64,000 nucleotides of DNA from Tipula vernalis. Taxonomy: Eukaryota; Arthropoda; Insecta; Diptera; Tipulidae. This document shows, piece by piece, positions 59,597-64,000 of the stretch. The translations under genes and the position numbers were made by a program. The notes below the pieces were generated by a model, which worked only from the letters and a program-made list of their open reading frames with translations, was not told the origin of the DNA and did not search any database. The stretch lies in NCBI GenBank assembly GCA_958295665.1, contig OY282558.1:31889045-31953044 (forward strand), in the 5' to 3' direction. How positions within the stretch are numbered: position 1 is the first letter of the stretch; each line of letters opens with the position of its first letter.

Positions 59597-62500
59597 CTAT
59601 TAAAAAAAGAACACATTTTCCAAATAACTACAAAATTTAAATTTTGCAACAAATTTTTATTAAAGCGAAATTCGCCGAAATTGTAAAAGTGTTAATAAGA
59701 AATATAAACAATCGTTTTTCATGCCCGCTTTAAACATAATAAAAATAATATCGCAGTTGTTATATAACCAACTAAAATTTTTTAGAATTCACATTAAAAC
59801 CTTAATGGCCTAGTACGTTTCGTTTAATTTGTCAAAGACAGTTGCCACCATCGTTTTGTTTATCTTTAACAAACAGCCTGTTCAACAGAAGCACAAACAT
59901 CAAACACCGTCTATCTAAATAATGTATGAAGGAGGCACAAACGAATGTCAAATTCTTGTGTTTTTTTCCGATGATTTTAATCTTTCAAATTTCTATTCTT
60001 ACATTTAAACATAAAACTAATCGATCCCTAAATAAAAAACTATAATCTATAATCACGATACATACGGAAAAAGCCCTGGCTCCATTATACCGATGTAGAT
60101 CTTATCTTATCAAAATATAAAAATACCCATTCATTCAGACTTTTAATATCTACATATCACAGTTTCAACACCTGTATAATCGGCGCCAAATTTCCATAAC
60201 GAATATAATTGTTCCTTAATCTCGTATATGCGAGTGTTTCACACCGCTTAAAAGCTTACCAAAAATATTTATATAAGAAAGCGATGTACCCATGGGAAAT
60301 GGAATGGGGGTCATCAAAACTGATCATAATCCAATCATAATTCCAAATTTGTATATATAAAAAATCTCATTGCGGATTTGTCGTTTGTATTTTTTTTTTT
60401 TTTTTTTAATCTAATTAAATTATTTAAAATTTGTTCATTTAGTTTTAAGCAATTTTAAATTGGTTTTTAAAAATATGTAGCGTAATATTGATTTAGGCTT
60501 AAATAATGTTTTGAGTATTGAATAACACTAAAAATTTATTTACAAGCCACAAATTAAATTAATTTTCTTTTTTTGTTGTGTATTTTAACATTTTTGTTTG
60601 TTTAATTTAATTGATTAATTTTGGAACTGTGCGCCGTGATTTTATTTTAAAATTTAACATAATAATAAATAATTTAGATACAAATAAATATGTAGAAATG
60701 AAATTAACTAAAAAATATATAGGAAAAACTTAATTTAAATTATAAATAGTTTTTGTGTTTTAATTAACAAATTAATGTAATATTAATAGAGTTCAATAAT
60801 GCTGGATGAAAAATCCACGTATATGGTCATGCCGAATATCTTCCTACAAATTAATTAGATACCAATTAGCTGATTTGTATTTAATTTTAAAAGTCTTTTT
60901 GTAAGTTTTGTAAGTTTTGTATTTTTTTTTTTTTCTGAATAATTTACTTATTGACTAGAAAAAATAGAATCAATTTTTGATTTAATTTTAAAAATATTTG
61001 GTGAAAATCAAGTGGAAAATTGTACTATAATGTGTAAGGTCGTATGTAACAGATATACGAATGAAAGTGATAGGTAATAAATTAAACAGACTTTGGTACC
61101 ACCATTCCACACAATAATTGCTCAATATTAGTGTTTCGCTTCTGATTTGGCTCATGGCCACAAATAACATAAATCACATGTAGCACCTTAATAATTTTAT
61201 TAGCCAGACAACAAGCAAAAAAAAAAAAAAAAATTTCTTCATGTAGTTAATTCTTGCGTAAAGTAAGATTAAATATATATAAAAAAAAAATTATTAATTA
61301 ACAGTACGCTTAACATGATTCTCGATAAAACTAAATGAGCGAGCTTCTTGCAGTTGCAAGAAATTTCCTGAGAAGGTGTTTTGCGGAAAACATGGCGCCT
61401 CTATATTATAGCAATGTTATATATAAACTCTAGTTCATTTAGCTGGGATATATTCAACAAAAATCTAATCCGAAGCTTTAATTTCTGTTGCATAACATCG
61501 TGTTGATAGTAAACAAAAAAAATCATGTTGCTTTTTTCGTAGAAATTTGTGAAATTTCTATGAGATCTTATGAAGCTTCACAAAATAAAAATGAATTACG
61601 ATTTAAAAAAAAAACATTTAAGTTAATATTTGCACGTTGCTATCCTGGAATTACTCTTTATTAGAAAACGAGCCTGATTCACCCACTCATTGTGTCTCTT
61701 ATTAACTTTATACAGATTTATACTTCACACACGATTTTCTGCAAAAATTACAATTATATTTGAGCTCTTGCGGTTAATAATTTGCTAACAAGAATTTTTG
61801 TTTACGTGTTATTGTTTATATTGTCCATAAACTCATATTGTTTAAGTTTAAAGAAGTATGTAGTTTAATCGAATCTTAAATAATAAGTAAAGTTACTTTC
61901 TAATATGCATTTGTCACTTATCGCAGTTATCTCGGTAACACGGCCTTTCTCTTCCAAGAAGAAAATGCAACCAAATTAATAACATTTAAAAACATCTTCA
62001 TCTCTCCGTAAAGAGTCAAGTTGAGATTAAAGATATCGCCTAACATTCCAAAACAACTTTTCTTGGTATATAGAGACGATTATGCACTAATATTTAAGCG
62101 ATAATACGTTACAATTAATATTTTTGCTCACATGTGTGAAAGGTAAAATATGCCTACATTGTTATATTGAGGCTTTATTGAATTTCAACTAAAGAAACTA
62201 AAAAGAAATAGTTAATTTGTTTAAAGGTTATTTATAGGTGACCTTTATATTTAACACAAATCCGGTCGGGTTTTTCTACATTGCAGTAATGCTGTAACAT
62301 TTTAAGGTTTCGAAAACTTAACTGTACTAATCTTAAATAAATTGTTACTACATCACGTGTTCATAACCATGTGAATCAATTCAAGTGATTTGTCAAAAGT
62401 TCTTCTCTTAAATATACGTAATTAATTTTCCTGAACAAAGTTTTTCTAATTATGTGAAAATCTATTTACCAACATTAAAAAGTTGGTTGCAGAAACCTTA

Positions 62501-63400
62501 TTTGCCTGTTTCATTTATTTTGAAAGTCTAACGTATTATTTAGCACTGACGCAAATAGGTTAATAAATAATTATTTGAACCGAGTAATGAGTTCTTTATT
62601 TATATTTTTGTTTCAAAATAATTTAAAAATTAAATCAACCGAATTTTTAAAATTATTGATTTACAGGAAAACATTTATGGAAAAATCATTGAAGACAGTG
62701 TATCTGTTTTCAAGAAAATTACTGATCGTATTGACCCAAACTACATTTAAAAAGAATTTTTAAATGTTTATCTAATTAATAACCTCCGCCTAAATGTTGC
62801 ACTTCTCAAATGCGTTTCATAAAACATAGTCGACCGTACAAAATATAGTTCCTCTCGACAAGTGAGAGGTGTTGAAAATTTTCCAACGGGGGCGACAAAA
62901 TTGACAAGGCTATGAAATAAAACGGAGTTTAACAATGAAATCGCCATATTAAACCTATTATGATAACAGAGAATTATTATTCGGTAAATTCAGCGGTGTT
63001 CTCACTCGTGAACTTGTAGTTAATAAATGGAAGGATATTCTGAGCAGTTGAAGGCGTTAGGAATTTTTAGCAAAGACTCGAAATTCCTAAGAGACGTCCT
63101 TTTGTCGAGCTCCTTGGAATCTGATGTCGCACAATTTATGCAACTACGAAAACACGACGTACAGGATATTTCAACAGAAAGCTCGTCAGAAACAAATTCG
63201 GAACATCTTATAATTAATAATTTAAAAAACGAAAGTATCGGTGAGAACAAGAGTCTAGTAAATGAATGTTGTAACCTCACAAAATGTACTGTTTCCGAAA
63301 CCACTGGAAATACAGAGTAAAATTGAAAATAATTTTGAACTCTTCAAGAGAAATTAGAATGAGTACGCGATAGCGTCAGGGATTGACAAGTTTCACTTTT
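59597..63400. other. AT-rich non-coding region
   Basis: No supported gene. It contains poly(T) near 60391-60408 and poly(A) near 61218-61234. A 97-codon + frame at 63027-63320 starts MEGYSEQLKALGIFSKDSKF. It has no recognised domain, and its place before the gypsy gag fragment suggests a retrotransposon 5' region, but this is unproven. Confidence 0.4.
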
Positions 63401-63489
63401 CTCGTTAAATGATGCGAAATGTTATAAAAGTCATTGGAGATCGTCTAGTGTGAAAACACGTGTTCCATGGATGTTCGCAAAATGAACAT

Positions 63490-63800
63490 GAATCTTTTGA
63501 TGAATAATTTATTCGTCTTCAAAAATTAATTAACGTTTGCAAATATAATGAGAATATAACAGCGGATCACGTATTGCGTGATAGGATTGTTTTCGGTATT
63601 CAGGACACAAGTTTAAAAAAACGATTTCTATCTCAAGATCCAGACGCATTGACTCTTGGTGAAATTGATGAAAGAGTGTGTCGATTTTGTCCAACGATAC
63701 ACGTTTTTAAAAAGAAGTTATGTTCTGCGTTTGAGAAGCGATGTAAGGAATGCGAAAGTTTAAATCACTTCGAAGGGGGGTTGGCTCTGATTTTTGAGTC
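63490..63800 (+). pseudogene. Ty3/gypsy gag fragment
   Basis: One frame reads E-S-F-D-E, a stop (TAA at 63505-63507), then FIRLQKLINVCKYNENI, VLRDRIVFGIQDTSLKKRFL and a decayed zinc-knuckle-like C-x-x-C...N-H-F near 63740-63770. The R-D-R-I-V-F-G-I motif is characteristic of gypsy gag proteins in animals. It is broken and runs toward the right edge, where more of the element might follow. Confidence 0.7.
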
Positions 63801-64000
63801 AGATGGTCGAATTTATTTTTTATTTTTCCATAAAACTAATTATTTTATTAAAATTGTATTTTTGTTATTATGCAGAACGATAATATTGTCAAAATTATTG
63901 TAACTTGTGAACCCGTCATCGCTGATGTGTATAAATATTAACGCACATATCCAGATACTGAAAAAGTGGGGTATTTAATTCGAATTGAAGGCTACCAGAG

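Noticed and set aside
60180..60262. Possible minus-strand exon reading A-F-K-R-C-E-T-L-A-Y-T-R-L-R-N-N
   Set aside because: The frame looks protein-like, but no convincing acceptor or donor borders it and it does not link clearly to the 59500-59596 candidate.

Overview
This is a piece of an AT-rich animal genome, almost certainly an insect. It has short introns with GT/AG borders, a gene best recognised from Drosophila, and a dense load of insect-type transposable elements. There is no bacterial or viral gene organisation. A dipteran is plausible, but the order cannot be fixed from the sequence alone.

The one clear host gene is a + strand ortholog of uninflatable (uif). It encodes a giant apical type I membrane protein. 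Nine coding exons lie at 20218-20299, 33509-35512, 35572-41033, 41102-42280, 42341-42638, 42959-43072, 43309-44137, 44207-44559 and 44618-44972. All junctions keep the frame and give about 3557 residues. The order is C-type lectin, LDL-receptor A, three CUB, several sushi, two F5/8C, HYR, cysteine-rich GCC2/GCC3-type repeats, 14 EGF repeats, a LamG/pentraxin-like domain, HYR, sushi-like, more cysteine-rich repeats, two EGFs, one membrane segment and a tail of about 118 residues. The signal-peptide exon was not found, so the 5' end is missing or unrecognised.

Region by region: 1-4.4 kb holds LINE reverse-transcriptase remnants. 4.86-7.46 kb holds a tandem array of nine ~159-bp units between two copies of a microsatellite-bearing module, resembling Helentron-derived (DINE-1-like) elements. 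7.5-20.2 kb has no recognisable gene but contains a long-inverted-repeat element and hairpins. The 13.2-kb uif intron (20300-33508) holds an R1-like LINE remnant interrupted by a Ty3/gypsy element and, separately, by a pogo-like DNA transposon with an open 712-codon transposase, followed by a decayed Harbinger element. 33.5-45 kb is the main uif body. 46.8-47.1 kb is a pogo/Tigger-type MITE. 48.4-52.8 kb is a second pogo-like element whose spliced transposase lacks one catalytic Asp and contains a large palindrome. 54.2-57.9 kb is a graveyard of a MITE, copia, BEL/Pao and gypsy remnants. A possible minus-strand terminal exon lies at 59500-59596, and gypsy gag remnants lie near the right edge.

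The mobile elements do not appear to work with uif; they explain the expanded first intron and the intergenic sequence. I did not find a convincing undescribed multi-gene system. The most unusual items are the tandem-array/microsatellite composite, the catalytically altered pogo-like gene, the ~680-bp palindrome and the nested transposon stack.
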